Shown here in pieces: positions 1-9,137 of a stretch of DNA of 64,000 nt. The stretch is from Prevotella sp. (GTDB taxonomy: Bacteria > Bacteroidota > Bacteroidia > Bacteroidales > Bacteroidaceae), in assembly GCA_022486815.1 (NCBI GenBank), contig JAKVJW010000007.1, forward strand, positions 1 to 64,000. The letters are read 5' to 3'. The notes beneath the pieces were generated by a model. That model made no database searches. It saw only the letters and a program-made list of their open reading frames with translations, and had not been told where the DNA came from. The position numbers and the translations under genes are program-made. How positions within the stretch are numbered: the stretch's first letter is position 1; every line of letters starts with the position of its first letter.

Positions 1-1885
1 GCCTGTAGTCATTGCTAACAGCGAAGGGAAACGTACGACACCTTCCGTAATAGGTTTTGTCAAAGACGGCGAACGTAAGATCGGTGACCCTGCCAAACGT
101 CAGGCTATCACCAATCCGCAGAATACCGTCTATTCGATTAAGCGTTTCATGGGTGAGAGTTTTGACCAGTGTTCAAAAGAGATTTCTCGCGTACCTTACA
201 CCGTCGTAAATGAGAATGGTTATCCACGTGTAGAAATTGAGGGGCGCAAATATACCCCTCAGGAAATTTCTGCAATGGTTCTTCAAAAGATGAAGAAGAC
301 AGCAGAGGACTACCTCGGACAAGAAGTAACTGACGCGGTCATTACGGTTCCTGCCTATTTCTCAGATTCACAGCGCCAGGCTACTAAGGAAGCCGGAGAA
401 ATCGCAGGACTGAAAGTTCGTCGTATTGTCAACGAGCCTACTGCAGCTGCGCTGGCTTACGGTGTAGACAAAGCCAACAAAGAAATGAAGATTGCAGTCT
501 TCGACCTCGGTGGCGGTACATTCGATATTTCCATTCTGGAATTCGGTGGTGGTGTATTTGAAGTTCTCTCCACAAATGGTGACACTCACCTAGGAGGAGA
601 TGATTTCGACCAAGTCATCATTGACTGGCTGGTAAAAGGTTTCCAGACTGACGAAGGAATAGATCTGAGTAAGGATCCGATGGCTATGCAACGCTTGAAA
701 GAGGCTGCAGAAAAGGCCAAGATTGAACTCAGTTCTTCTATGAACACAGAAATCAACTTACCTTATATCACGGCAGTAGGCGGTGTGCCAAAGCATTTGG
801 TAAAAACTTTGTCTCGGGCACAGTTTGAACAACTTGCACATGAACTGATCCAGAAATGTCTGATTCCTTGCCAAAATGCAATACGTGATGCAAAGCTACA
901 GGTTTCTGACGTCGACCAGGTGATCCTTGTAGGAGGTTCCAGTCGTATTCCGGCTGTCCAGACATTGGTTAAGAACTTCTTCGGCAAAGATCCTTCCAAG
1001 GGCGTTAACCCTGACGAAGTAGTAGCAGTCGGTGCAGCTATCCAAGGTGCTATCTTGAACAAGGAACAAGGAGTCGGTGATATTGTCCTACTGGATGTAA
1101 CTCCGTTGACACTGGGTATCGAAACGATGGGTGGTGTAATGACCAAATTGATTGATGCCAACTCAACTATTCCATGCAAGAAGAGCGAGGTATTCTCTAC
1201 CGCAGCTGATAACCAGACAGAAGTAACCATTCATGTACTTCAGGGAGAGCGTCCAATGGCCGCTGACAACAAATCTATCGGTCAGTTTAACCTCACGGGT
1301 ATTCCACCAGCACGTCGTGGTGTTCCTCAGATTGAAGTTACCTTCGATATTGATGCGAATGGTATCCTGAACGTAAGTGCCAAGGATAAGGCTACTGGTA
1401 AGGAACAGAGTATTCGTATCGAGGCTTCAAGCGGACTGAGCAAGGAAGAAATCGACAAGATGAAAGCTGAAGCTAAGCAGAATGAAAATCAGGATAAGGA
1501 ACAACGTGAGAAAGTTGACAAACTCAATCAGGCTGACTCTCTGATCTTCACGACTGAAAACTTCCTGAAGGATAATGGCGATAAGGTTCCTGCTGACAAG
1601 AAGTCACAAGTAGAACAGGCTTTACAACAGTTGAAAGATGCGCACAAGGCACAGGATGTAGCCGGCCTTGACAAAGCTATGGCTAACCTGAATACTGTGA
1701 TGCAGACCATGAGTCAACAGATGTACCAGAATGCAGGCGGTGCTCAACAACAACCCGGTCCTGGTGCTAGAGCAGGTGCTCAAGACAACAACCAGGGATC
1801 ACAGAACAATAACACTACGAATAATAGTGGAGATAAGAGTTCTGATGAAAACATTCAGGATGCTGACTTTGAGGAAGTGAAATAA
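1..1885 (+). CDS. dnaK: Chaperone DnaK (Hsp70), 5' end outside the window
   Basis: ATP-dependent cytosolic chaperone that works with DnaJ and GrpE. The reading frame is open from base 2, upstream of the first in-window ATG at 149. The first in-window residues ([19 protein letters not shown]) correspond to about residue 27 of typical DnaK, so only the extreme N-terminus is missing. Visible Hsp70 signatures include [12 protein letters not shown] and [13 protein letters not shown]. The substrate-binding domain follows ([16 protein letters not shown]), then a helical lid and a Q/N/G-rich tail ending in DADFEEVK, close to the usual DnaK terminus. The gene looks intact at its 3' end and finishes at a strong hairpin. 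Identification is secure. Confidence 0.98.
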   Translation, partial: PVVIANSEGKRTTPSVIGFVKDGERKIGDPAKRQAITNPQNTVYSIKRFMGESFDQCSKEISRVPYTVVNENGYPRVEIEGRKYTPQEISAMVLQKMKKTAEDYLGQEVTDAVITVPAYFSDSQRQATKEAGEIAGLKVRRIVNEPTAAALAYGVDKANKEMKIAVFDLGGGTFDISILEFGGGVFEVLSTNGDTHLGGDDFDQVIIDWLVKGFQTDEGIDLSKDPMAMQRLKEAAEKAKIELSSSMNTEINLPYITAVGGVPKHLVKTLSRAQFEQLAHELIQKCLIPCQNAIRDAKLQVSDVDQVILVGGSSRIPAVQTLVKNFFGKDPSKGVNPDEVVAVGAAIQGAILNKEQGVGDIVLLDVTPLTLGIETMGGVMTKLIDANSTIPCKKSEVFSTAADNQTEVTIHVLQGERPMAADNKSIGQFNLTGIPPARRGVPQIEVTFDIDANGILNVSAKDKATGKEQSIRIEASSGLSKEEIDKMKAEAKQNENQDKEQREKVDKLNQADSLIFTTENFLKDNGDKVPADKKSQVEQALQQLKDAHKAQDVAGLDKAMANLNTVMQTMSQQMYQNAGGAQQQPGPGARAGAQDNNQGSQNNNTTNNSGDKSSDENIQDADFEEVK

Positions 1886-1902
1886 AATCTGATAAACAAT
1901 AG

Positions 1903-1934
1903 AAAAAGGGGTGTAAATCGTTACATCCCTTTTT
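1903..1934. terminator. Bidirectional terminator between dnaK and higA
   Basis: A 14-bp stem with one G-T wobble (AAAAAGGGGTGTAA at 1903-1916, loop ATCG, TTACATCCCTTTTT at 1921-1934). The A-tract on one side and T-tract on the other let it end transcription from both sides: dnaK from the left and higA from the right. Confidence 0.85.
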
Positions 1935-1953
1935 CATTTTTTCAATCTTCGTG

Positions 1954-2319
1954 TCAGCAAGTGAGCATGGCATCAGGCATGATACCGAGAATCTTACAAA
2001 TCTTACCAGCCAGAGACAAATCAGGTTCACTTTTCCCCTTCACAAAATCATTCACCCTGCTTGGACTGACTTTCAATTTTTGAGCCAGTTCCTTCTGAGT
2101 CATTTTCTTCTCTGAAAGTCCGCATGCTATCAATTCAGCCGGTGTAGGCCTACCGATAGGAAAATGAATCTTCTCATATTCCTCCACCACATCACTCATC
2201 AACGTCAGTTCTACACATTTAGGATCATCCAGTGGTGTAGAATCGCTCACATAGGGAAGAAGTTCCTCTATGCGCTGCTCTGCGAACTCATATTGCTGTT
2301 TGGTAATCTCTGCCATCAT
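1954..2319 (-). CDS. higA: HigA-type antitoxin (XRE family, C-terminal HTH)
   Basis: A 121-residue protein with an acidic helical N-terminal half (residues 1-60, EQRIEELLPYVSDSTP) and a C-terminal Cro/C1-type helix-turn-helix (about residues 70-118: MTQKELAQKLKVSPSRVNDFVKG). This is the architecture of HigA antitoxins encoded downstream of a HigB ribonuclease in Bacteroidetes. HigA neutralises HigB and represses the operon. A strong AGGAGG lies just before the start; two ATGs in tandem (2319 and 2316) could serve. The expected partner upstream is not intact: only a C-terminal scrap (2335-2430) lies between this gene and the CRISPR array. It may therefore be an orphan antitoxin, transcribed from its own promoter or by read-through from the array. 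Confidence 0.8.
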   Translation of the reverse strand: MMAEITKQQYEFAEQRIEELLPYVSDSTPLDDPKCVELTLMSDVVEEYEKIHFPIGRPTPAELIACGLSEKKMTQKELAQKLKVSPSRVNDFVKGKSEPDLSLAGKICKILGIMPDAMLTC

Positions 2320-2334
2320 TTTGTCCTCCTTAAT

Positions 2335-2430
2335 TTAAATCCTTGAAGCATCAATCTTATCATATTCCTTATAAGTAACCAAGTAACTAATTTTCTCATA
2401 TCTCTCTAAGGGCAATTGATAGTTAAATCT
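2335..2430 (-). pseudogene. C-terminal remnant of a HigB-like toxin
   Basis: The minus strand is open from the array edge to a TAA at 2335-2337. It encodes a 31-residue tail ending YLVTYKEYDKIDASRI. The ending resembles the HigB C-terminal pattern (RFIGTH-x-EYDKIDA) and sits directly upstream of higA, where higB belongs. It has no start codon, because its upstream end coincides with the leader-distal CRISPR repeat. A Phd/YefM-like tail was considered (LPLERYEKI) but suits the downstream HigA less well. Confidence 0.5.
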
Positions 2431-4445
2431 TCAATCCACGCACCCACGTAGGATGCGACATCCAGCATTGCGCAATTTGATATGTTCGCATGTGTTTCAA
2501 TCCACGCACCCACGTAGGATGCGACACACTCGTATGAGTAGACTTAGTATCACGGTTATGTTTCAATCCACGCACCCACGTAGGATGCGACCCTGTTCCA
2601 TCTTTATTGCAGTAGACGAAAGTATGTTTCAATCCACGCACCCACGTAGGATGCGACTGCAATGGACGATGAGGCAAAGTCACTGAAAAGGGGTTTCAAT
2701 CCACGCACCCACGTAGGATGCGACCATGTGTTTCAACCGTTCCGGCATAGCAGTTGAGGTTTCAATCCACGCACCCACGTAGGATGCGACAAGGTGTCAT
2801 ATTACCTGTATGCGAAATGCTCTAGTTTCAATCCACGCACCCACGTAGGATGCGACTGGTGGTTTCAAGAGACAAAGAATTAACAGTAATCGTTTCAATC
2901 CACGCACCCACGTAGGATGCGACGTTGATACCCATACAAAGTGTCATCATCAATGTCGTTTCAATCCACGCACCCACGTAGGATGCGACGAGGATTTCAA
3001 TTCTTTCTCAACTGCGCAAACGAGTTTCAATCCACGCACCCACGTAGGATGCGACTCGAGCGCGGATTACGGGGGTGCTCTCGCTTCTCGTTTCAATCCA
3101 CGCACCCACGTAGGATGCGACATATGAAGGATTTCTTGATTTTTAACAACAATTTGTTTCAATCCACGCACCCACGTAGGATGCGACCTACTTACCTTAA
3201 TATAATATGGTTAACTATATTTGTTTCAATCCACGCACCCACGTAGGATGCGACTCTGATTTTCAGTGATTTTGGCATATATGTCCTGTTTCAATCCACG
3301 CACCCACGTAGGATGCGACAGTTGACGGTTACAGCCTCAACCATTGCATCTGAGTTTCAATCCACGCACCCACGTAGGATGCGACTTTTTCCTGATTTTA
3401 GTCTTCCATCAAGTTTTTGGGTTTCAATCCACGCACCCACGTAGGATGCGACTACATATCCGGCTTTTGCATTTGATGGATAGCGATGTTTCAATCCACG
3501 CACCCACGTAGGATGCGACTCTTAAGGTTTCTCAAGCTCATCTTAATTATCAGGTTTCAATCCACGCACCCACGTAGGATGCGACGGTTATGCCTGGTGA
3601 TCATTTGTCTCTTAATGTCCGTTTCAATCCACGCACCCACGTAGGATGCGACGTACGTACTAATTATAATGATACTATAGATTATGTTTCAATCCACGCA
3701 CCCACGTAGGATGCGACAAACTCCTGTTTTATCTGATGTTACTTCTCGTTTGTTTCAATCCACGCACCCACGTAGGATGCGACTAGATAAGCAATTACGA
3801 CAATGACCACACGGAACGTGTTTCAATCCACGCACCCACGTAGGATGCGACTCAATAGGAATAGACAAATTATCAGACTGAAACGTTTCAATCCACGCAC
3901 CCACGTAGGATGCGACCACACGGTCGACGATAACGGCGATTACCAGTTGGTGTTTCAATCCACGCACCCACGTAGGATGCGACTCACGTGTCTATGACCA
4001 CCATACGCAAGATATTAGTTTCAATCCACGCACCCACGTAGGATGCGACGGTAAACATTTTGATGTTCCTGTTATTAATTCCGTGTTTCAATCCACGCAC
4101 CCACGTAGGATGCGACCTATATCATCTGTCACCTCATCGAGGTATGATTTGTTTCAATCCACGCACCCACGTAGGATGCGACGTCAGATATTGAAGCTGA
4201 TTTAGGCATACCTCAGTTTCAATCCACGCACCCACGTAGGATGCGACACCTTAATATTCAGAATTATCACACATATGCAAAGTTTCAATCCACGCACCCA
4301 CGTAGGATGCGACTCACATGGAAATAGGAAACACTATCCGGTTCCTGGTTTCAATCCACGCACCCACGTAGGATGCGACACTGTTTCAGTGCATCTGATA
4401 TATAAGTATGCGAGTTTCAATCCACGCACCCACGTAGGATGCGAC
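2428..4445 (-). CRISPR. Type I-C CRISPR array, 31 repeats and 30 spacers
   Basis: I count thirty-one 32-bp repeats. On the minus strand each starts GTCGCATCC and ends GTGGATTGAAAC, the type I-C repeat pattern, with an imperfect 7-bp stem (CGCACCC / GGATGCG). Thirty copies read identical. The copy at 2428-2459 differs in two terminal bases, marking the leader-distal end. Spacers are 33-36 bp, mostly 34, and none is repeated by eye. The leader-proximal repeat is 4414-4445, next to cas2. The array is transcribed leftwards from the leader towards higA. Open frames across the array are repeat artefacts. Confidence 0.99.
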
Positions 4446-4614
4446 AGTCATCAATAAAACTACTGATAACTAAGGGCAAAGATAAGGCTTTTTTGCGAAA
4501 TGCTCAAAACAGATAAATAAAAATAAGAAAAGGACTTTATAACGTTCATAAACTGTTAATAACCAAGACATGCGAAAATCTAGGGATTTATGCAACGCTG
4601 TACATTCGCAACTC
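4446..4614 (-). promoter_or_regulatory. CRISPR leader
   Basis: The AT-rich 169-bp stretch between the cas2 stop and the first repeat holds no gene. It lies at the conserved end of the array and contains the promoter at 4477-4508. By position it is the leader, where type I-C systems insert new spacers. Confidence 0.8.
4477..4508 (-). promoter_or_regulatory. Predicted pre-crRNA promoter
   Basis: On the minus strand TTTG (4508-4505) and TATCTTTG (4484-4477) are separated by 20 bp, fitting the Bacteroidetes -33/-7 consensus. Transcription would start about 25 bases before the first repeat at 4445. Confidence 0.7.
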
Positions 4615-4905
4615 CTAAATTATTAACTCAGATTCTATATTATATGATGTTTTCTTACCTATTTGGATAACCTTCCTGGCCCAATTTTTACCCATCAAAT
4701 AGAATCGTACAGAATCAGCATTTTCATCAATAATATATTCTATCTGATGCTTTAAAGTCGTAAAATGAGCTTCATCAATGACACATTCAAAAACGGAATT
4801 TTGAACCCGTTGACCATAATTTATACAAGCCTTTGCTACTTGACGTAAACGTTTCTGCCCATGTCCGGTAACGGTCTCAACATCATACGTTATTAATATC
4901 ATCAT
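4615..4905 (-). CDS. cas2: CRISPR adaptation protein Cas2
   Basis: A 96-residue Cas2, the dimer that bridges two Cas1 dimers in the spacer-integration complex. It begins with the typical beta strand and conserved aspartate (MILITYDV). A ferredoxin-like fold follows, with RVQNSVFECVIDEAHF and the C-terminal VIQIGKKTSYNIESELII typical of I-C Cas2. It is the last cas gene before the leader and lies 6 bp after cas1. Either methionine of the initial MM could be the start. Confidence 0.95.
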   Translation of the reverse strand: MMILITYDVETVTGHGQKRLRQVAKACINYGQRVQNSVFECVIDEAHFTTLKHQIEYIIDENADSVRFYLMGKNWARKVIQIGKKTSYNIESELII

Positions 4906-4911
4906 AATTTT

Positions 4912-5925
4912 TCAAATTAAAAATACAGGATAATCATCTAAATCACCTCGTAAATAGCGAGCCAACAACATTGCCTGCGCATAAGGTAAAAGTCCTACGG
5001 GGATTTTTTCTTTTAAATAAGGGTGTGTAATTTCTTCCTTTTTACGACTCTGCCAAGAAGTTATAATCTGCTTTCTACAACTGTCTGTCATAATCACAGA
5101 TTCTTCACCTTGGTTTTTAAAATCTTTAGAGGAAACTTGATTACGGTTTATCAAAGTAAAAACCAACCTGTCACCAAGATAAGCCCTGAATTCTTCCATC
5201 AAATCCAAAGCCAAAGAAGCTCTTCCAGGTCGAAGGGTATGCATAAAGCCGACATACGGATCCAAGCCAACAGTCTCGAGAGCAGCAGCACATTCATTTG
5301 CCAGTAATGTATAGACAAAAGACAACATAGCATTTACAGGATCCTTTGGTGGTCTGCGATTTCTTTCTTTAAATACAAAATTCTTTCCTAATATAAGATG
5401 ATTGAAAACAGAAAAATAATTATTAGCCGCATCACCTTCTACTCCACGAAGTTGATCTCTATTTATTGTTCTGAAAGAATTTTTCTTGTCACATTCCATT
5501 GCCCTGACAACATTGTCAACATCTTCATCATCTCCATAATCACGTATATACCTGCGCAATACGCTACGGTAATTATGTATTTTCCCGGCAACAAACAGCT
5601 GACTCAAATGAAGTGACATGTTTTCATCATCAGAAATCTGATACTGTTTTTTTCTTAATAGTACATTACCCTTAGTCCCACTTTGTAATCTCCCGATAAA
5701 CTGACCATTTGGAGAAAGGAATGTCAATGAAACTAAATTATCGGAACAAAGTTTCATTAGTCCAGGACTTGCACCCATGTATCCAAAAGTAACAATTCCT
5801 TCAATATTCACAACAGGAATACGGAACACTTCTTCCTGTTTCACACTAACAACAACATTCAGACCGTCTTTGCTAAGATAAGCTTCAGGCGTAGTAATAT
5901 ACAATGTATTAAGAAGTTTCCTCAT
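4912..5925 (-). CDS. cas1: CRISPR integrase Cas1 (type I-C)
   Basis: A 337-residue Cas1, the metal-dependent nuclease/integrase that inserts spacers with Cas2. The N-terminal beta domain (LYITTPEAYLSKDGLNVVV) is followed by the helical catalytic domain. Conserved acidic and histidine positions are visible in GVEGDAANNYF (Glu), the GFMHTLRPGRASLALDLMEEF block (His and Glu/Asp) and downstream. Length and motifs are normal for I-C. It overlaps cas4 by 17 bp, implying translational coupling. Confidence 0.97.
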   Translation of the reverse strand: MRKLLNTLYITTPEAYLSKDGLNVVVSVKQEEVFRIPVVNIEGIVTFGYMGASPGLMKLCSDNLVSLTFLSPNGQFIGRLQSGTKGNVLLRKKQYQISDDENMSLHLSQLFVAGKIHNYRSVLRRYIRDYGDDEDVDNVVRAMECDKKNSFRTINRDQLRGVEGDAANNYFSVFNHLILGKNFVFKERNRRPPKDPVNAMLSFVYTLLANECAAALETVGLDPYVGFMHTLRPGRASLALDLMEEFRAYLGDRLVFTLINRNQVSSKDFKNQGEESVIMTDSCRKQIITSWQSRKKEEITHPYLKEKIPVGLLPYAQAMLLARYLRGDLDDYPVFLI

Positions 5926-6574
5926 ATAAATTTTCTTTCAAATAAGTCTTCACTTTTGCTCTATTCGATAATTCAGGCATACATAAATCAACAAGAGAAC
6001 ATCTTTTGCAATGTGGTTTCAATTCAGCCTTAGGAGTAATACCTTTATCAAATAAATCATGCATCTGTTCAGCACACCGGCTCGTCAAATTGCGTAATTT
6101 CTCATCAATCGTTATTACTTCTCTTCTTTTTGTCTCATTATAAAACAATGCAGCCTGATCTATATGAGTATGATACATTTCTTCAAAACAAATAACTTGA
6201 GCCGCCAGCTGCACTTCATCCCGCTCATCCGGTTTACTTTTGCCATGCTTATATTCTACAGGATAGAGTAAAACGGGTTCTTTGCATCCTTTAATTTTTA
6301 TTCCTTGAGGAGAGGGACGCAATTCTACGGCATCAGTCATACCATACAGACCAAGAGACTTTGAAGCAATGTGAACAGAGCGCAAAGTAGCAACTCCTCC
6401 ATTTTTCATACGGTAAAAAGGATCATCCACATTCTCATGCAGGATATTACCTTCTATTGTCAAGCGGTTATCTTTCCATTGCATTTCAAGATAAGCCAAG
6501 GCCCACTGCCGGGGACAAAACATAAAGTGTTGTATCCCCGACAGCATAAGCATTTCATCTTCAGAATATTCCAT
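5909..6574 (-). CDS. cas4: CRISPR exonuclease Cas4
   Basis: A 221-residue PD-(D/E)XK nuclease with an iron-sulfur cluster, which trims prespacers and helps select the PAM. Visible features are an N-terminal cysteine (FMFCPRQW), the nuclease core (PVEYKHGKSKPDERDEVQLAAQ, written here as PVEYKHGK and the QLAAQ helix), and a C-terminal cysteine cluster (CKRCSLVDLC) that completes the 4Fe-4S ligands. It overlaps cas7 by one base (TAATG) and cas1 by 17 bp. Confidence 0.95.
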   Translation of the reverse strand: MEYSEDEMLMLSGIQHFMFCPRQWALAYLEMQWKDNRLTIEGNILHENVDDPFYRMKNGGVATLRSVHIASKSLGLYGMTDAVELRPSPQGIKIKGCKEPVLLYPVEYKHGKSKPDERDEVQLAAQVICFEEMYHTHIDQAALFYNETKRREVITIDEKLRNLTSRCAEQMHDLFDKGITPKAELKPHCKRCSLVDLCMPELSNRAKVKTYLKENLYEETS

Positions 6575-7431
6575 TAAAGGATTTCTTCCAATTTCACATT
6601 ATCCGGTAAATGATCTCGGTCTATAGAAACCTTATAATCCGAAAATTTACGAGCTGGTCCTTCAATAATTTTATCTATATGAACAAGATCAAAAAGGCGA
6701 CTTGCCTGGACGTTGCCAAGTTCTGAATCATGACGGAAAACAATCAGTTTCTGAGCCGTCATCAACCCATGAGCTGCAGAATGATCTTCATCAAACATAT
6801 TTTTCAATGCATTCCAAAACAGATTGAGGTCTTCCTCACTGAATCCTGTCTGTCGGGCAAGATTGGCTGACACAAAGCCATGGCACACATACAGGCCATA
6901 AGGAACAGTACTTTTACGCCCCATAGTATGATTATCACCATTCTGTTTTTCTGCTTCCTGTGGAGTTGCCACAGCAATACGAGTGATAGAATGCTCCGCT
7001 TGAGATATAGGTTCAACAGAACGTGAAAAAGTCAATTGAATAGGGCCTCGTACTTGTCCTGCATTTTTACCCGTTGTCATTACAGCACCAAAAGCGCGAA
7101 CATCATAAAAACGTTTGCACATAATCGTCCTGGCAGCAACAGATTTTGATTTATCATCTGCAGATTTGACTTTCTCATCATCGTAAGCCTCATTTATTTC
7201 ATTATTAAGGACAGCTTTTTCTTTTATAAAGATATCATAGCCATCCGCAAGGTTCTTTGCGGTCTGCACATAATTACGTACTTTTCGTTTCAAACAAACA
7301 TCTGTGACTAGTCCCATACCTGTTTCGGCATCAATACGGGGCAGATTGCCGGCATCAGGATCACCGTTGGGATTTCCATCTTGTACATCAAAGAGATATA
7401 CGAAATCGATTCTGTTTTTTACTTCACTCAT
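6574..7431 (-). CDS. cas7: Cascade backbone protein Cas7 (Csd2 family)
   Basis: A 285-residue RAMP-fold protein that polymerises along the crRNA in the type I-C Cascade. The opening (FVYLFDVQDGNPNGDPDAGN) is the hallmark of Csd2/Csh2-type Cas7. The rest (RGPIQLTFSRSVEPI, ITRIAVATPQEAEKQ, TVPYGLYVCHGFVSA) is also typical. Length is normal. It lies 11 bp after cas8c and overlaps cas4. Confidence 0.96.
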   Translation of the reverse strand: MSEVKNRIDFVYLFDVQDGNPNGDPDAGNLPRIDAETGMGLVTDVCLKRKVRNYVQTAKNLADGYDIFIKEKAVLNNEINEAYDDEKVKSADDKSKSVAARTIMCKRFYDVRAFGAVMTTGKNAGQVRGPIQLTFSRSVEPISQAEHSITRIAVATPQEAEKQNGDNHTMGRKSTVPYGLYVCHGFVSANLARQTGFSEEDLNLFWNALKNMFDEDHSAAHGLMTAQKLIVFRHDSELGNVQASRLFDLVHIDKIIEGPARKFSDYKVSIDRDHLPDNVKLEEIL

Positions 7432-7442
7432 AGCTTTTATTT

Positions 7443-7805
7443 TTATTCGTTATTATTATTTTCTTTCTTTGTATAAAACTCTTGTTTCTGCTGATAGTAA
7501 CCAACCATAAAGCGTCCCTGATCCTCTAGAGATAAATGGGAAGGAAACTCTCCTTCTGTAAGTTTATCTATTATTTCACCCTTCAGCTTTGAATAAAAGA
7601 CTTGCGCAGGTTTCTGAAGTTTTTCTTCATGATGAATAGAAAGGTTCAATAAGGTTGGGAATACCGCAGAAGGTGTAGCCGATGCAGAATTCAAGTACCT
7701 TTCACTAATGTTTGTTGAACCATTAGCAGCAAGCTGTTCTTTTTCAAGAACAGCAAATAAACGGCCACACAGATAGCCGACAATATTATTTTCTCTGTTT
7801 ACCAT
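7443..7805 (-). CDS. Possible internally translated small subunit Cas11c
   Basis: Type I-C systems are known to make Cas11c from an internal start inside cas8c. Here an in-frame ATG (7805-7803) precedes VNRENNIVGYLCGRLFAVL and would give a 120-residue helical protein, close to the known Cas11c size. No Shine-Dalgarno is visible, but few genes in this window have one. The start is inferred from position and length only. Confidence 0.45.
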   Translation of the reverse strand: MVNRENNIVGYLCGRLFAVLEKEQLAANGSTNISERYLNSASATPSAVFPTLLNLSIHHEEKLQKPAQVFYSKLKGEIIDKLTEGEFPSHLSLEDQGRFMVGYYQQKQEFYTKKENNNNE

Positions 7806-9137
7806 AATTGTAAGATTATCATTATACTTTCTAATTAAATATGCCTTAAGAATCGCCGCTCTGCCGATACGTACATCCTGTTCTGCCCTTATACGTCTCA
7901 GACAAGCCACATACAAGGAATATGGATAAGGAATACCCTGGATAATACTCTTTAATATCGCCTCTGCTAAATTAGGCTGTGCATCACTTACTTTTCCGCC
8001 TAATGTTATTGTTGAAAGAATATTATATAATCCATAATAAGACTTTTTGTCTTTTCTGGTATCAACGATTTCCATATCATCAAAATGCTTCAAAAGTTTC
8101 TGAGCAAAATCTCTCAATGGACATTCATTCCAATAGACAACAGCAATACGAGCTGCATTTGGAGCCAGTCCCAAAAAATAGAATTTATCATCCATTGTGG
8201 TCTTGACCATACCGGAATAAATAGATTTGAAAATTTCCTTTACTTTTGCTATATTCTTATTGGGATCATCCTCATGATTGTTTTCCAATAATGTAAATAA
8301 CCCAACTTCTGCCTCTCTGGAAGCTTCACTGTCATTTGAAGCCCAAAATAAGAAGCTTCTGTTATTATTCAGAACAAATTTGTTTTTTGAATCTCTGGCA
8401 AGAAGCTTATTCAAAGCAGAAGTATAAGCAGCTTCTGCATCCTGGGATATCGGAGCATTTGCACACTGGCCTTTCCCCCATGAATCATAACCGGAATTAG
8501 TTTGAAAAGAAACAAGACTGGCTCCGGTAGGATTTGCACCCTGCAAATGAACTTTTGCTGAAAGTCTGATCAAAGAATTCTTATCTCCTGTGACCAGACA
8601 AACACCTTTATCAGAATCCTGTTCTACACTATTTATACTAAGTTCAGACTGTAATTCTTTATCTTCGGCTACAATAGCCAAGGATCCCTGCAAGAGAAAA
8701 GATACATTTCCTTTGGATTTTTTCATATCAACCCATTTTTCGTCTGCATACACCTTCTGCATCTCTCCTTTCTGATAAAAAGCTACGACAGCCTTAAAAC
8801 CAAGATTATCAGGATGTTTAAGAGACACCTCCTGACAACGCTTGGCAAATGCTTCATTTTTCGCACGTGACTTTTCTATCGGATATTTTTCACTGTAACA
8901 CAGTGTATACTCTATCGTATCATTGAAAAGATAAGGTTTAGGAGCACTGCCCGACCGGGCCTCCTTCGGAACGATAAAGCTCTGAACTTGTTTTTTGTCT
9001 ATCCGCCGATTCTCAAGATTAACAAAATTTCCATTCTTGTCTATCACAATAAGAAACTCTATTTCTTTCTTTGCCCAACCGGCAGGTGGTAAATTGCCAC
9101 TACGGTTATAATAATCATATAAAGCTTTTAATATCAT
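7443..9137 (-). CDS. cas8c: Cascade large subunit Cas8c (Csd1 family)
   Basis: A 564-residue large subunit that recognises the PAM and recruits Cas3 in type I-C. Matching family features are the N-terminal ALYDYYNRSGNLPPAGWA and the central SLVSFQTNSGYDSWGKGQ, AAYTSALNKLL and FLFWAS segments. The C-terminal helical region carries IPYPYSLYVACLRRIRAEQ and the GYLCGRLFAVLEK block. Its start overlaps the cas5c stop by 4 bp. Its last 120 codons may also be translated separately as Cas11c. Confidence 0.96.
   Translation of the reverse strand: MILKALYDYYNRSGNLPPAGWAKKEIEFLIVIDKNGNFVNLENRRIDKKQVQSFIVPKEARSGSAPKPYLFNDTIEYTLCYSEKYPIEKSRAKNEAFAKRCQEVSLKHPDNLGFKAVVAFYQKGEMQKVYADEKWVDMKKSKGNVSFLLQGSLAIVAEDKELQSELSINSVEQDSDKGVCLVTGDKNSLIRLSAKVHLQGANPTGASLVSFQTNSGYDSWGKGQCANAPISQDAEAAYTSALNKLLARDSKNKFVLNNNRSFLFWASNDSEASREAEVGLFTLLENNHEDDPNKNIAKVKEIFKSIYSGMVKTTMDDKFYFLGLAPNAARIAVVYWNECPLRDFAQKLLKHFDDMEIVDTRKDKKSYYGLYNILSTITLGGKVSDAQPNLAEAILKSIIQGIPYPYSLYVACLRRIRAEQDVRIGRAAILKAYLIRKYNDNLTIMVNRENNIVGYLCGRLFAVLEKEQLAANGSTNISERYLNSASATPSAVFPTLLNLSIHHEEKLQKPAQVFYSKLKGEIIDKLTEGEFPSHLSLEDQGRFMVGYYQQKQEFYTKKENNNNE

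Noticed and set aside
763..1230. 155-codon minus-strand frame opposite dnaK
   Set aside because: Shadow of the dnaK coding sequence; no promoter or motif.
2460..4413. Spacers targeting genes in this same window
   Set aside because: Reading the spacers against the neighbouring genes by eye gave no match; a real search would be needed for the rest of the genome.
2423..4457. Several open frames of 60-100 codons inside the CRISPR array on both strands
   Set aside because: They are built from the repeat (for example QSTHPRRMR and SHPTWVRGLKH) and are not genes.
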